A stretch of DNA of 16,208 bases, from positions 1 through 16,208 of the forward strand of contig URYT01000023.1 of assembly GCA_900552185.1 (NCBI GenBank), in the 5' to 3' direction. The stretch is from an uncultured Collinsella sp. (GTDB lineage Bacteria; Actinomycetota; Coriobacteriia; Coriobacteriales; Coriobacteriaceae). Below are positions 6,394 to 14,069 of this stretch, in pieces; the first letter of the stretch is position 1; the number at the start of each line of letters is the position of its first letter. The notes below the pieces were generated by a model. That model was not told where the DNA came from and made no database searches. It saw only the letters and a program-made list of their open reading frames with translations. Made by a program: the position numbers and the translations under genes.

Positions 6394-7103
6394 AGACCGA
6401 TGCCCGCGACCGCGTTATCGTCGCCCTCGACTGCGACCGTGAGCGTGCGCTCGAACTCGCCCATGAGCTTTCGGGCCATGCCGCATGGCTCAAGGTGGGT
6501 ATGACGCTCTATTACGCCGAGGGCCCCGAGATCGTCAAGACGTTCAAGGACCTTGGCTTTAAGGTCTTCCTCGACCTTAAGTTCCATGACATTCCGCATC
6601 AGGTGCGCGGCGCTGCCCGTTCGGCCTCGCTTGCCGGTGCCGACCTGCTTTCGGTCCACGGCTTGGGTTCGGGCGCCATGCTCGCTGCCTGCCGCGAGGG
6701 TGCCGAGGAGGCGCGCGAGGACCGCGCCAAGCTCGTCGCCATCACCGTGCTCACGAGCATGAATCAGGATGCCTTGAGCGAGATCGGCGTCGAGTCGCCC
6801 GTGGCCGAGGAGGCCGCCCGCCTGGCAAAGCTCGCTCAGGCCAACGGCATCGATGGCATTGTGTGCTCGCCGATGGAGGCTCACGACATGCGTGAGCTGC
6901 TGGGCCCTGATGCCCTGATCGTGACTCCGGGTGTGCGTCCGGTGGGTGCCGCCCTTGGTGACCAGTCCCGCGTGGCGACGCCTTCCCAGGCTATCGAGCG
7001 TGGTGCGAGCCACATTGTGGTGGGCCGTCCCATCACCGGCGCCGACGATCCGGTTGCCGCCTTTGACGCCATCGTCGCCGAGCTGGTCGAAAACGTCGCC
7101 TAA
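6387..7103 (+). CDS. pyrF: Orotidine 5'-phosphate decarboxylase
   Basis: 238 residues, typical of the short bacterial group. It decarboxylates OMP to UMP, the last step of the pathway. Seen: VALDCD with Asp14, LKVG with Lys36, the catalytic block DLKFHDIPH (63-71) carrying the Asp-Lys-Asp residues, TPGVRP (180-185) and the phosphate-binding VGRPIT (212-217). Start ATG 6387 overlaps the pyrD stop, implying translational coupling; no other start fits. It is the last gene of the cluster. pyrE, which makes its substrate OMP, is not in the window and must lie elsewhere. Confidence 0.96.
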   Translation: MLETDARDRVIVALDCDRERALELAHELSGHAAWLKVGMTLYYAEGPEIVKTFKDLGFKVFLDLKFHDIPHQVRGAARSASLAGADLLSVHGLGSGAMLAACREGAEEAREDRAKLVAITVLTSMNQDALSEIGVESPVAEEAARLAKLAQANGIDGIVCSPMEAHDMRELLGPDALIVTPGVRPVGAALGDQSRVATPSQAIERGASHIVVGRPITGADDPVAAFDAIVAELVENVA

Positions 7104-7148
7104 AAGATTCCCCTAAGTCACCACTTTTGGGTCTCATTAGCACAAAAT

Positions 7149-7206
7149 AGCCCCTGTGCCTGCGTAAACTTTCCCATCCTTTGTGTGGAATCGCAGGTCA
7201 GGGGCT
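7149..7206. terminator. Long imperfect hairpin after pyrF, probable operon terminator
   Basis: AGCCCCTG (7149-7156) pairs with CAGGGGCT (7199-7206) and CCTGCG (7159-7164) with CGCAGG (7192-7197). A weaker inner TTCC/GGAA pairing gives an arm of about 58 nt. The plus-strand T-tract after it (TTAACTTT) is weak, while on the minus strand it is followed by TATTTTG. It sits 45 nt after the pyrF stop, so termination is the simplest role. The rest of 7104-7342 has no gene. Confidence 0.45.
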
Positions 7207-7225
7207 TAACTTTGGGCGCAGTATA

Positions 7226-7254
7226 TTGCACTTTTTGCGGGTATCGTCTAACCT
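7226..7254 (+). promoter_or_regulatory. Candidate promoter upstream of mihF
   Basis: TTGCAC (7226-7231) and TAACCT (7249-7254) are separated by exactly 17 nt, a reasonable match to a housekeeping promoter. It would give a leader of about 80 nt for mihF. A second candidate -10 lies downstream at 7293-7298. Confidence 0.4.
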
Positions 7255-7270
7255 ATGGAGCCGCGATTGG

Positions 7271-7300
7271 GCATTTTGTACGTTCTACGTGCTAAAATGC
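7271..7300. promoter_or_regulatory. Palindrome overlapping a second mihF -10
   Basis: GCATTTT (7271-7277) and AAAATGC (7294-7300) are perfectly complementary. Between them TACGT occurs twice (7279-7283 and 7286-7290). The right half contains TGCTAAAAT-like bases, an extended -10 with hexamer TAAAAT at 7293-7298. A protein bound here would cover that promoter about 45 nt upstream of the mihF ATG. Confidence 0.4.
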
Positions 7301-7342
7301 CAATTATTGAATCAGATATAACCCAACTATTTGGAGGTACGA

Positions 7343-7651
7343 ATGGCACTCCCTCAGCTTACCGATGAGCAGCGTAAGCAGGCTCTTGAGAAGGCTGCTG
7401 CCGCACGTCACGCCCGCGCTGAGCTTCGCGAGCAGATCAAGAAGGGCGAGAAGTCCCTCGAGTCCGTGCTCAACTCCGATGACCCCATCGCTTCCCGCAT
7501 GAAGGTTTCCACCCTCATCGAGTCTCTTCCTGGTTATGGCAAGGCCAAGGCCGCCAAGATCATGGAGGAGCTTGGTATCTCCGCTACCCGTCGCGTCCAG
7601 GGCCTCGGCGTCCGTCAGCGCGAGCAGCTCCTCGAGCAGCTGACCAAATAA
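7343..7651 (+). CDS. mihF: Integration host factor, actinobacterial type (mIHF)
   Basis: 102 residues, the length of actinobacterial mIHF. It is unrelated to the IHF/HU dimer of proteobacteria and compacts and bends DNA as a nucleoid protein. Seen: a basic N-terminal helix (ARHARAELREQIKKGEKSL, 21-39), then a helix-two-turn-helix core VSTLIESLPGYGKAKAAKIM (55-74) and the tail ISATRRVQGLGVRQREQLLEQL. The start is ATG 7343, with TTGGAGGT (7331-7338) 4 nt upstream; a TTG at 7331 inside that RBS is not used. The gmk GTG follows directly after its stop, giving the mihF-gmk-rpoZ order conserved in actinobacteria. Confidence 0.93.
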   Translation: MALPQLTDEQRKQALEKAAAARHARAELREQIKKGEKSLESVLNSDDPIASRMKVSTLIESLPGYGKAKAAKIMEELGISATRRVQGLGVRQREQLLEQLTK

Positions 7652-8221
7652 GTGAGCGCTCAGGATTCCAAGCTCTTTGTGATTTCTGGACCGTCAGGCG
7701 CAGGGAAGGGTACGCTCGTCACTCGTGTGCGCGAGCGCCGCTCGAACCTGGGCCTGACGGTTTCGGCTACCACGCGAGCACCACGCAAAGGTGAGGTCGA
7801 CGGCGTCAACTACTTTTTTCTGACGCGCGAGGAGTTCGACCGCCGCGTGGCAAACGGTGAGTTTGTTGAGTGGGCCGAGGTCCACGGTAACTGCTACGGC
7901 ACGTTGGTGAGCGAGGTCACATCCAAGCTCGCCTCTGGCGCATCTCTGATTTTGGAGATCGATGTCCAGGGCGCCCTGCAGGTGAAGGAGCGTTTCCCCG
8001 AGGCCGTGTTGATCTTTATCAAGCCGCCTTCGCTTGAGGTACTCCGCGAGCGCCTGGTCGGTCGCGGTACCGAGACGCCCGAGACGATTGAGCTGCGTAT
8101 GGCAAACGCCGCCGATGAGCTTGCCCTTGCCGACCGCTACGACGACGTCGTGGTTAATGACGATCTCGACCGCGCGACCGATGAGCTCGTTCGCGTTCTC
8201 GATATGCATGAAAGGATCTGA
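7652..8221 (+). CDS. gmk: Guanylate kinase
   Basis: 189 residues, normal length. It phosphorylates GMP to GDP with ATP. Seen: the P-loop GPSGAGKG (13-20), the GMP-binding region SATTRAPRKGEVDGVNYFF (38-56), EFVEWAEVHGNCYGT (70-84), the Walker-B-like LILEIDVQGA (99-108) and a lid region near LVGRGTE (135-141). Start GTG 7652 follows the mihF stop without a gap and the RBS is weak, so translation is likely coupled to mihF. It is followed 5 nt later by rpoZ. Confidence 0.96.
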   Translation: MSAQDSKLFVISGPSGAGKGTLVTRVRERRSNLGLTVSATTRAPRKGEVDGVNYFFLTREEFDRRVANGEFVEWAEVHGNCYGTLVSEVTSKLASGASLILEIDVQGALQVKERFPEAVLIFIKPPSLEVLRERLVGRGTETPETIELRMANAADELALADRYDDVVVNDDLDRATDELVRVLDMHERI

Positions 8222-8226
8222 GGTCC

Positions 8227-8508
8227 GTGTCCGTTGTAAAGCCTTGCATTGACGATCTTCTGGAGAAGACCGATCACAACCGCTTCCTGCTCGCTTCGCT
8301 TGCCTCCAAGCGCGCCTGCGACATTAACAGCATGCTGCGTGGCCAGCACAACCGCGTGCTTGCCGTCCAGGATGTCGATGACATCACCATCGGGCTTTCC
8401 GGTGCCGATACCATTTCGATGGCTATGGACGAGATTGTCGACGGCGACATCTCTTACGACGAGGCCCGTTACGAGAAGGCGCTCGGCCACAAGGTTGCTG
8501 AAGCCTAA
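8227..8508 (+). CDS. rpoZ: RNA polymerase omega subunit
   Basis: 93 residues. Omega assists assembly and stability of the beta' subunit of RNA polymerase. The family core is visible as RFLLASLASKRACDINSML (19-37), corresponding to the conserved R-x-LV..AAKRAR-I block, followed by a variable acidic tail. Start GTG 8227, five nt after the gmk stop, with AAGGA/GAGG just upstream inside the end of gmk. Position after gmk supports the call, since sequence conservation of omega is low. The stop TAA abuts the thiI ATG. Confidence 0.88.
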   Translation: MSVVKPCIDDLLEKTDHNRFLLASLASKRACDINSMLRGQHNRVLAVQDVDDITIGLSGADTISMAMDEIVDGDISYDEARYEKALGHKVAEA

Positions 8509-9753
8509 ATGGCGGCTCGCGTCTGCCTGGTCCACTATCACGAGGTTGGACTGAAGGGTAAGAACCGCGCACATTTTGAGCATATCCTCATGGATAACAT
8601 CAAGGCGGCCTTGGCCGCCTTTTCCTTGAATGCCGTGTCTCGAATTTCCGGTTATATCCTCGTGACCTTTAACGAGCATCAGGCCGACGAGGCGGCGCGT
8701 GTCATTCGCACCGTTCCCGGCGTTGCTCGCGTGTCTTTGGCGTATCACACCAATCGCGACCCTCAGGAGTACTGTGCCGCCGCCGTGAAGGCGCTGCGCG
8801 AGTTTGGTTCCTTCGATTCGTTTAAGGTGCACGCCAAGCGCTCCAATACCGACTATGAGCTCACCTCGATTGACATCAATCGTCAGGTGGGCGAGGTGCT
8901 GTGCGAGGCCTTCCCCGATAAAAAGGTTCATATGCACGACCCCGATGCGATGGTGCACGTACTGGTGGTCCAGGGTAGCGTTTATGTGTACGCGCGCTCC
9001 GAGCGCGGCGTGGGCGGTCTGCCGGTGGGTTCTGCCGGCAAGGTCGTGACGCTGCTGTCGTCGGGTATTGATTCTCCGGTGGCGACCTGGATGCTCGCGC
9101 GTCGCGGCGCGGTGTGCGTGCCGGTACATTTCTCAGGTCGTCCGCAGACGCCCGACACGAGCGAGTATTTGGTGCAGGACATCATCCGTGCGCTTGAGCC
9201 GGGTGTCCAGATCGGCCGCCTGTACGTGGTGCCGTTTGGCGACTGCCAGCGTGAGATTTCGGTCACCTGTCCCAGCAACCTGCGCGTGATCATGTATCGC
9301 CGCATTATGTATTCGGTTGCCGAGCGCATTGCACACATCGAGGGCGCCAAGGCCATCGTGACGGGCGAATCGCTTGGACAGGTTGCCTCCCAAACGCTTG
9401 AGAATATCATGGCCGTTAACGAGGCCGTGAAGATCCCCGTGTTCCGTCCTCTCATCGGTTCGGACAAGCAGGAGATTATCGCGCGCGCCGAGGAGATTGG
9501 TACGTTCGATATCTCGACTGAGGCCGCTCCCGACTGCTGCACGCTGTTTATGCCGCGCCGTCCCGAGACGCACGCTAAACTCGATGCCGTGCATGAGGCC
9601 TGGGAGTTGTTCGATCACGAGGAGATGATCGAGCGCCTGCTCAAGCAGACCGAGTATATCGACTTCGAAAGCAACACGTATAAGGCCCCTAAGACCTTAA
9701 AACGCAAACATTCGGAGCTTGCTCCGCGTGAGATTTACCAAAATCACGAGTAA
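8509..9753 (+). CDS. thiI: tRNA 4-thiouridine synthase ThiI (no rhodanese domain)
   Basis: 414 residues, like the short Bacillus form. It adenylates U8 of tRNA and transfers sulfur to make 4-thiouridine, and can also support thiamine thiazole synthesis. Domains: NFLD-like N-terminus (1-60), THUMP (about 60-165), PP-loop ATPase with LLSSGIDSPVATWM (182-195), and PDCCTLFMPRRPETHAK (341-357) with the catalytic-region Cys344. The C-terminal rhodanese domain of the E. coli protein is absent, so sulfur probably comes straight from a cysteine desulfurase. The PP-loop reads SSGIDS rather than the usual SGGxDS. The ATG directly follows the rpoZ stop with no gap, so it is probably co-transcribed and coupled. 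A terminator closes the operon. Confidence 0.94.
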   Translation: MAARVCLVHYHEVGLKGKNRAHFEHILMDNIKAALAAFSLNAVSRISGYILVTFNEHQADEAARVIRTVPGVARVSLAYHTNRDPQEYCAAAVKALREFGSFDSFKVHAKRSNTDYELTSIDINRQVGEVLCEAFPDKKVHMHDPDAMVHVLVVQGSVYVYARSERGVGGLPVGSAGKVVTLLSSGIDSPVATWMLARRGAVCVPVHFSGRPQTPDTSEYLVQDIIRALEPGVQIGRLYVVPFGDCQREISVTCPSNLRVIMYRRIMYSVAERIAHIEGAKAIVTGESLGQVASQTLENIMAVNEAVKIPVFRPLIGSDKQEIIARAEEIGTFDISTEAAPDCCTLFMPRRPETHAKLDAVHEAWELFDHEEMIERLLKQTEYIDFESNTYKAPKTLKRKHSELAPREIYQNHE

Positions 9754-9766
9754 ATTTGTGCATAGA

Positions 9767-9796
9767 CCGACGATGCGCCTACATCGTCGGCCTTTT
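9767..9796 (+). terminator. Intrinsic terminator after thiI
   Basis: CCGACGATG (9767-9775) and CATCGTCGG (9782-9790) form a perfect 9-bp stem with a 6-nt loop, followed by CCTTTT. It ends the mihF-gmk-rpoZ-thiI operon 14 nt after the thiI stop. Confidence 0.8.
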
Positions 9797-9877
9797 GCTA
9801 TCTGGGCATTTTGCGGCTAAGTGTTCATTTGCTGACGTGTGCCTGAATAAATGGACAGATTTGTGCAAGGTTTTGGT

Positions 9878-9909
9878 CGGTTTTTGGTTTGACCGTTAAA
9901 ACCGGTTTT
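9878..9909. promoter_or_regulatory. Perfect palindrome and extra half-site upstream of comEA
   Basis: AAAACCGGTTTT (9898-9909) is a perfect 12-bp palindrome, and CGGTTTTT (9878-9885) repeats its right half 20 nt upstream. It lies about 60 nt before the comEA start and next to a TTGACC that could be a -35 (9889-9894) but has no -10 at the right distance. It looks like a transcription factor site; no known family was recognised. Confidence 0.35.
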
Positions 9910-9966
9910 GGAGCGTGGCTGTTGTGGAGCTCCTTTCCTGACACGATGGTGTTGGGAGGTTTTGCT

Positions 9967-10680
9967 ATGGCGCAGCGCGAACAACACGAACGAGTCAAAC
10001 GGATGGACCGCTTGGCGGACAAGCTGTTCGGTCATAAGGCAGTGGTGATGGCGATACTGGTCGTCATTGCGATGGCGAGTGGACTGGCGATGGCGAACCT
10101 TGGCGGCGGTGCCGGTGGCGTGTCGTTTGAGCGCACTGACGGTTCAGGCTCGTTGGTGGAGCCGGGATCCGGTGATGCCTCGAGCGGAAAGACATCCGAA
10201 GGTTCTTCGGCTAAGGCTTCTGCCGCGGTAGAGGTCTATGTCGATGTCGACGGCGCCGTTGTGTCGCCCGGTGTATATCGTCTCAAGGACGGCGCGCGGG
10301 TGGCTCAGGCGATTGATGCCGCCGGCGGGCTTACGCCCGAGGCAGACGTTACGGGGCTCAATCGGGCATCCAAGGTCACTGATGGACAAAAAATCCACGT
10401 TCCAACGGTGGGGGAGCAGCAGGCGTCCATTGCGGAAGCCGGTGTTGATGGTGGGGCTTCCGCATCATTGGGCGTGAGTGGCGCAACGGGCCTAGTCAAC
10501 ATCAATACGGCAAGCGCGGCAGAGCTGCAGACGCTCTCGGGCATCGGTCCCTCCATGGCGCAGTCGATTATCGATGAGCGGACAAAGAACGGTGCTTTTG
10601 CCTCGGTTGACGATCTGATGCGTGTGTCGGGAATCGGCGAGAAGAAGCTTGCCAAAATCAAAGATTGCATCTGCGTATGA
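9967..10680 (+). CDS. comEA: Competence protein ComEA (membrane-anchored DNA receptor)
   Basis: 237 residues. ComEA binds incoming double-stranded DNA at the cell surface and hands it to the ComEC channel. Seen: a basic N-terminus, one membrane segment (about 24-44, VVMAILVVIAMASGLAMA), a Ser/Gly-rich linker, an SLBB domain (88-147; VDVDGAVVSPGVYRL) and a tandem helix-hairpin-helix domain (177-234; VNINTASAAELQTLSGIGP and SGIGEKKLAKI). The start is ATG 9967 behind GGGAGG (9955-9960). An in-frame GTG/ATG further upstream would add a peptide without an RBS. Its TGA overlaps the comEC ATG. Confidence 0.92.
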   Translation: MAQREQHERVKRMDRLADKLFGHKAVVMAILVVIAMASGLAMANLGGGAGGVSFERTDGSGSLVEPGSGDASSGKTSEGSSAKASAAVEVYVDVDGAVVSPGVYRLKDGARVAQAIDAAGGLTPEADVTGLNRASKVTDGQKIHVPTVGEQQASIAEAGVDGGASASLGVSGATGLVNINTASAAELQTLSGIGPSMAQSIIDERTKNGAFASVDDLMRVSGIGEKKLAKIKDCICV

Positions 10681-12980
10681 GTGCGACCGAGCGCGAGCAT
10701 GTGATGCCTCCGCGGCCCCTGATGCCGTGGACGATGGCCCTGTGTGCCGGCGTGTGCATGAGCTGCGCCTTGGTGCTCAACGTGGCCGCTGATGTGCTGC
10801 TGAGGGAGCAGGCGCCGGCGGTCGGGCTGCTATGGGCCATTCCCGTTGCGGCGGCGGTATTCGTTGTGCTGGCTCAATTTTGTGCACCGCTTGCTCCTTG
10901 GAAGCGGTGGCTGTATGCCGCGTCCGTCGGTCTCGTGGCGGGAGCGGTCGTCTCGGCGTGGTGGGCTGCGGGCGCGCTCAACGCCTCGAAGGCGCTCGAC
11001 GCTCGAGCGGCAAGCGGCCTCGAGTTTGTCGTGCAGGGCGATCCATCCATAAACGACGACGTGTATTCCTATACCTGCGAGGCACGTGCGGACGGTAAGA
11101 AGTTGGCAACGGTTCGCCTATCGTGCGACCTCGAGCTCAAGGTCGGGGCGCACGCGCGTGTTATCGGTCGCGTTTCACGTTTTGAGAACGATGCATATGG
11201 ACGATCGCGCGTGCTCCGAGGCGAGGTGCGCAAGGTTAAAGTCGTTCGGATTGTGTCGGTCGACGAGTGCTCTCCGGGGCCGCTGCTTCGGCTGCGAAAT
11301 GGGCTGCTTGCGTCCATCGCGCCTGCGACCGACCCGGCGCGTGCGCTCATAGCCGGTGTCATCTGCGGTCGTTCGGCCGAGCTGCGCGCCCAGCCGGCGG
11401 GCGACTGGTTTTCGGTGACGGGAACGGCGCATCTTATCGCCGTCTCGGGCAGCCATTTGGCTATCGTGGGGTTTGTAATCGAGGGTGTATTGCAAAAGAC
11501 TCGGTGCTCACGTGGTCTTCACCGGGCGATATTGGCGATAACGCTTATGGGCTACGCTGCCTTTACGGGCGCGTCTCCCTCGGCCGTGCGCGCGTGCTGC
11601 ATGGTGTTCGCGACGCTTGTCGTAAACGGCGCGGAGCGTCGCCGGCACGGCGCATCGGCACTCTTCGTAACCATGTCCATCTTTGTGCTACTGCGACCGA
11701 CGGTGCTGTTCGATATGGGCTTTCAGCTTTCATGTGCCAGCGTCTTTGCCATTCTGTGCTTTTGCCCCTATGCGACCTACGCTTTGGGTGAGCTGGGTGT
11801 GCCATCGGGCGTTGCCAGCATGCTTTCCGTCACGCTGTGCTCGCAACTGGCGACTCTTCCCATTACCATTCCCGCCTTCGGTACGTTCTCGCTCATTGCT
11901 CCGTTGGCAAATGCGGTCATCGGTCCGGTGGTGAGCGTACTGCTTGCTGTGTCCATCGTGCTGGTTCCCTTTTCGCTCGTGGGACCGTTGCGGACTTGGG
12001 CGCTCGTTGTGCCCATGATTGCCGCCCGTTGCGCGCTGTTCTTCGAGCAGCTGTTTGCCGCCGTGCCTGGTGCATCTGTGAGTGTGCCGCCCGAAAGCAT
12101 GTGGATTTACCTAGTGCCGTGTTTGCTGGCGGTTCTGTTGGTCTGGTGGCCGCGTCCCCGTGCACGTCCTATGGCGGTGGGGCTTGCATGCCTGGTGCTC
12201 TTGGCTGCGATTCCGTACGTCTACTGGGATCGATTCGCTCCGCCTTCGGTGACGGTGCTCGATGTGGGCCAGGCGGATGCGATTTTGGTTCGTCAGGGCA
12301 GTACCGTGGCGCTTGTCGACTGCGGGCTCGACGAGCGCGTTGTGGCGGCGTTGGTTCGCAACAACGTCCATCATATCGATGCCGTCTTTGTAACGCATTG
12401 GGACGAGGACCATTGGGGCGGCCTCCCTGCGGTGCTGGAACAGTTTTCGGTTGGGACCATCGCCGTGGCGGCCGACGCACTCGAGGATGCGCCCACGCAG
12501 GTTCTTAACCGTCCCGGCGTTTCGTATCGCCAGGTGAGGCGGGGAGATACCCTCGACATCGGCGCGTTTCGCGCCCGCGTGATGTGGCCGTTCGACTCTG
12601 TGGATGGAGAGGGGAACGAGGACTCGCTTGTCTTGCTGCTCACCTTTGCGCGGGAAGGAAAGCGCTTGCGTATGCTGCTGACCGGCGATGCCGAGCTTGA
12701 CCAGGAACGTGAGATTGTGCAGGAGGTGGGGGATATCGATGTGCTCAAGTTAGGGCATCACGGCTCGAAGGTTTCGGTCGACGGCGAGTTGCTGGGCGTC
12801 TTGAGACCCGAGCTTTCCGTTGCAAGCGCCGGCGAGGGGAATCGATACGGTCATCCCAGCGACGAGTGCGTGGATGCGGTTCGAGCGGCCGGTGGGACCT
12901 TTGCATGCACCATCGAACACGGTGATATCACCATCAGCCCGACCGCAAAGGGCTTTGCGATGCGATGCCAGCGACCGTGA
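10677..12980 (+). CDS. comEC: ComEC/Rec2 DNA-uptake channel with C-terminal metallo-beta-lactamase-like domain
   Basis: 767 residues, normal for ComEC. It forms the membrane channel through which single-stranded DNA enters in transformation. Seen: three hydrophobic segments at the N-terminus, an OB-like DUF4131 region (about 110-200), the Competence domain with its hallmark HLIAVSGSH (252-260) and many membrane segments up to about 520, then a beta-lactamase-fold domain starting VTVLDVGQ (525). The latter has HWDEDH (His574, Asp576, Asp578, His579), LTGDAE (668-673) and GHHGS (693-697), so the metal ligands look intact and nuclease activity is possible. Start ATG 10677 overlaps the comEA stop (ATGA); a second ATG at 10704 is possible. 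No pilus or DprA genes are in the window. Confidence 0.93.
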   Translation: MSATEREHVMPPRPLMPWTMALCAGVCMSCALVLNVAADVLLREQAPAVGLLWAIPVAAAVFVVLAQFCAPLAPWKRWLYAASVGLVAGAVVSAWWAAGALNASKALDARAASGLEFVVQGDPSINDDVYSYTCEARADGKKLATVRLSCDLELKVGAHARVIGRVSRFENDAYGRSRVLRGEVRKVKVVRIVSVDECSPGPLLRLRNGLLASIAPATDPARALIAGVICGRSAELRAQPAGDWFSVTGTAHLIAVSGSHLAIVGFVIEGVLQKTRCSRGLHRAILAITLMGYAAFTGASPSAVRACCMVFATLVVNGAERRRHGASALFVTMSIFVLLRPTVLFDMGFQLSCASVFAILCFCPYATYALGELGVPSGVASMLSVTLCSQLATLPITIPAFGTFSLIAPLANAVIGPVVSVLLAVSIVLVPFSLVGPLRTWALVVPMIAARCALFFEQLFAAVPGASVSVPPESMWIYLVPCLLAVLLVWWPRPRARPMAVGLACLVLLAAIPYVYWDRFAPPSVTVLDVGQADAILVRQGSTVALVDCGLDERVVAALVRNNVHHIDAVFVTHWDEDHWGGLPAVLEQFSVGTIAVAADALEDAPTQVLNRPGVSYRQVRRGDTLDIGAFRARVMWPFDSVDGEGNEDSLVLLLTFAREGKRLRMLLTGDAELDQEREIVQEVGDIDVLKLGHHGSKVSVDGELLGVLRPELSVASAGEGNRYGHPSDECVDAVRAAGGTFACTIEHGDITISPTAKGFAMRCQRP

Positions 12981-12988
12981 CGACGTCG

Positions 12989-13018
12989 TTGGCGTGTGGT
13001 GGGCCCCTGGGCTAGAAT
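12989..13018 (+). promoter_or_regulatory. Candidate promoter of holA
   Basis: TTGGCG (12989-12994), an 18-nt spacer and TAGAAT (13013-13018) lie between comEC and holA, giving a leader of about 33 nt. holA can therefore be transcribed independently of comEC; no terminator is seen between them. Confidence 0.5.
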
Positions 13019-13058
13019 GGCACGGAACGAATACGAAGGCCTGCGGGAGGGGAGCGTA

Positions 13059-14021
13059 ATGTCCGAAACCGGTCTGCTGTCGGCATATCTGATCGTCGGT
13101 ACCGACGGCGTCAAGCGCGATCACGCCGTCTCGCGTATGAAGGCGCGTCTGGAAAAGTCGGGAATGGTCGAGTTCAACCTCGACGAGCGCGACATGACCA
13201 AGGACCCCGATATCGAGTCCATTATCGGATCGCTTAACACCTTTCCGATGGGCAGCGAGTTTCGCTTGGTAATCCTTGATGGCTGCTCAAAGCTCGCTAA
13301 GGCGGTCTCGGAGCCGCTTGTCGACTATCTGGCGAGTCCCAGCCCCACGACGGTCTGCCTCATCATCGCCGACTCGCTTGCCAAGAACACGCGCCTGTAT
13401 AAGGCGATCGCTAAAATCGACAAGAAGGCCGTGATCGATTGCTCCGGCACCAAGCGCTGGGAGCTACCGCGCCGCGTGCAACAGATGGCGACGCAGCACG
13501 GCAAGTCGATCTCGACGGCGGCCGCCGAGGAGCTCGTCTCGCGTTCGGGTGAAAACACGCGCATGCTCGATAACGACTTGGCTAAGCTTGTCCAGATGGT
13601 CGAGGCGCCCCAGATTGAGCTTGCCGATGTGGAGCGCTGGATTGTACGTACGGCCGAGGTTCAACCCTGGGACTTTCTCAATGCAGTCTCGGCCCGTGAC
13701 ATGCGCCGCTCGCTCGAGCTCTTCAATCTACTGCCCGCCAAGAGCTACGTGTGGACGTACACATTGTTGTGCGGCCGCATTCGCGAGCTTATCGTTGCCA
13801 AGGCGCTCGATGCGCGCGGACAGGGTCGTGAGCTGGCCGCAACGCTCAAACTCCAGTCCTGGCAGGTCAAGAATCACCTGACCTGGGCACGTCGCTTTTC
13901 GATGGCAGAGCTCGTCGCAGCGCTCGAGGGTGCCGTTGATGTGGAGTTCGCGCTCAAGGGTTCGGCCGATTCTCAGACCGCGCTTTTGCTCTGGATTACG
14001 AACATCTTGAGAAAATCGTGA
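13059..14021 (+). CDS. holA: DNA polymerase III delta subunit
   Basis: 320 residues. Delta opens the beta sliding clamp as part of the clamp loader. Seen: an N-terminal LIVGTDGVKRDHAV (11-24) at the place of the degenerate AAA+ nucleotide site, FNLDERDM and a LNTFPMGSEFRLVIL block (60-74) typical of HolA, the TTVCLIIAD strand, and the helical C-terminal domain ending in a DSQTALLLWI-like helix. The start is ATG 13059 with GGGAGGGGAG upstream. In-frame starts before it fall in the promoter. comEC-holA-rpsT-lepA is a widely seen gene order in Gram-positive bacteria, which supports the call. Confidence 0.93.
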   Translation: MSETGLLSAYLIVGTDGVKRDHAVSRMKARLEKSGMVEFNLDERDMTKDPDIESIIGSLNTFPMGSEFRLVILDGCSKLAKAVSEPLVDYLASPSPTTVCLIIADSLAKNTRLYKAIAKIDKKAVIDCSGTKRWELPRRVQQMATQHGKSISTAAAEELVSRSGENTRMLDNDLAKLVQMVEAPQIELADVERWIVRTAEVQPWDFLNAVSARDMRRSLELFNLLPAKSYVWTYTLLCGRIRELIVAKALDARGQGRELAATLKLQSWQVKNHLTWARRFSMAELVAALEGAVDVEFALKGSADSQTALLLWITNILRKS

Positions 14022-14069
14022 TGATACCTGCCTATTTGACAAATTCGTTCTATCCCTTTGAGGGGGAGC

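Noticed and set aside
8137..9129. A 330-codon antisense frame across rpoZ and thiI
   Set aside because: Shadow of conserved genes; no family features.
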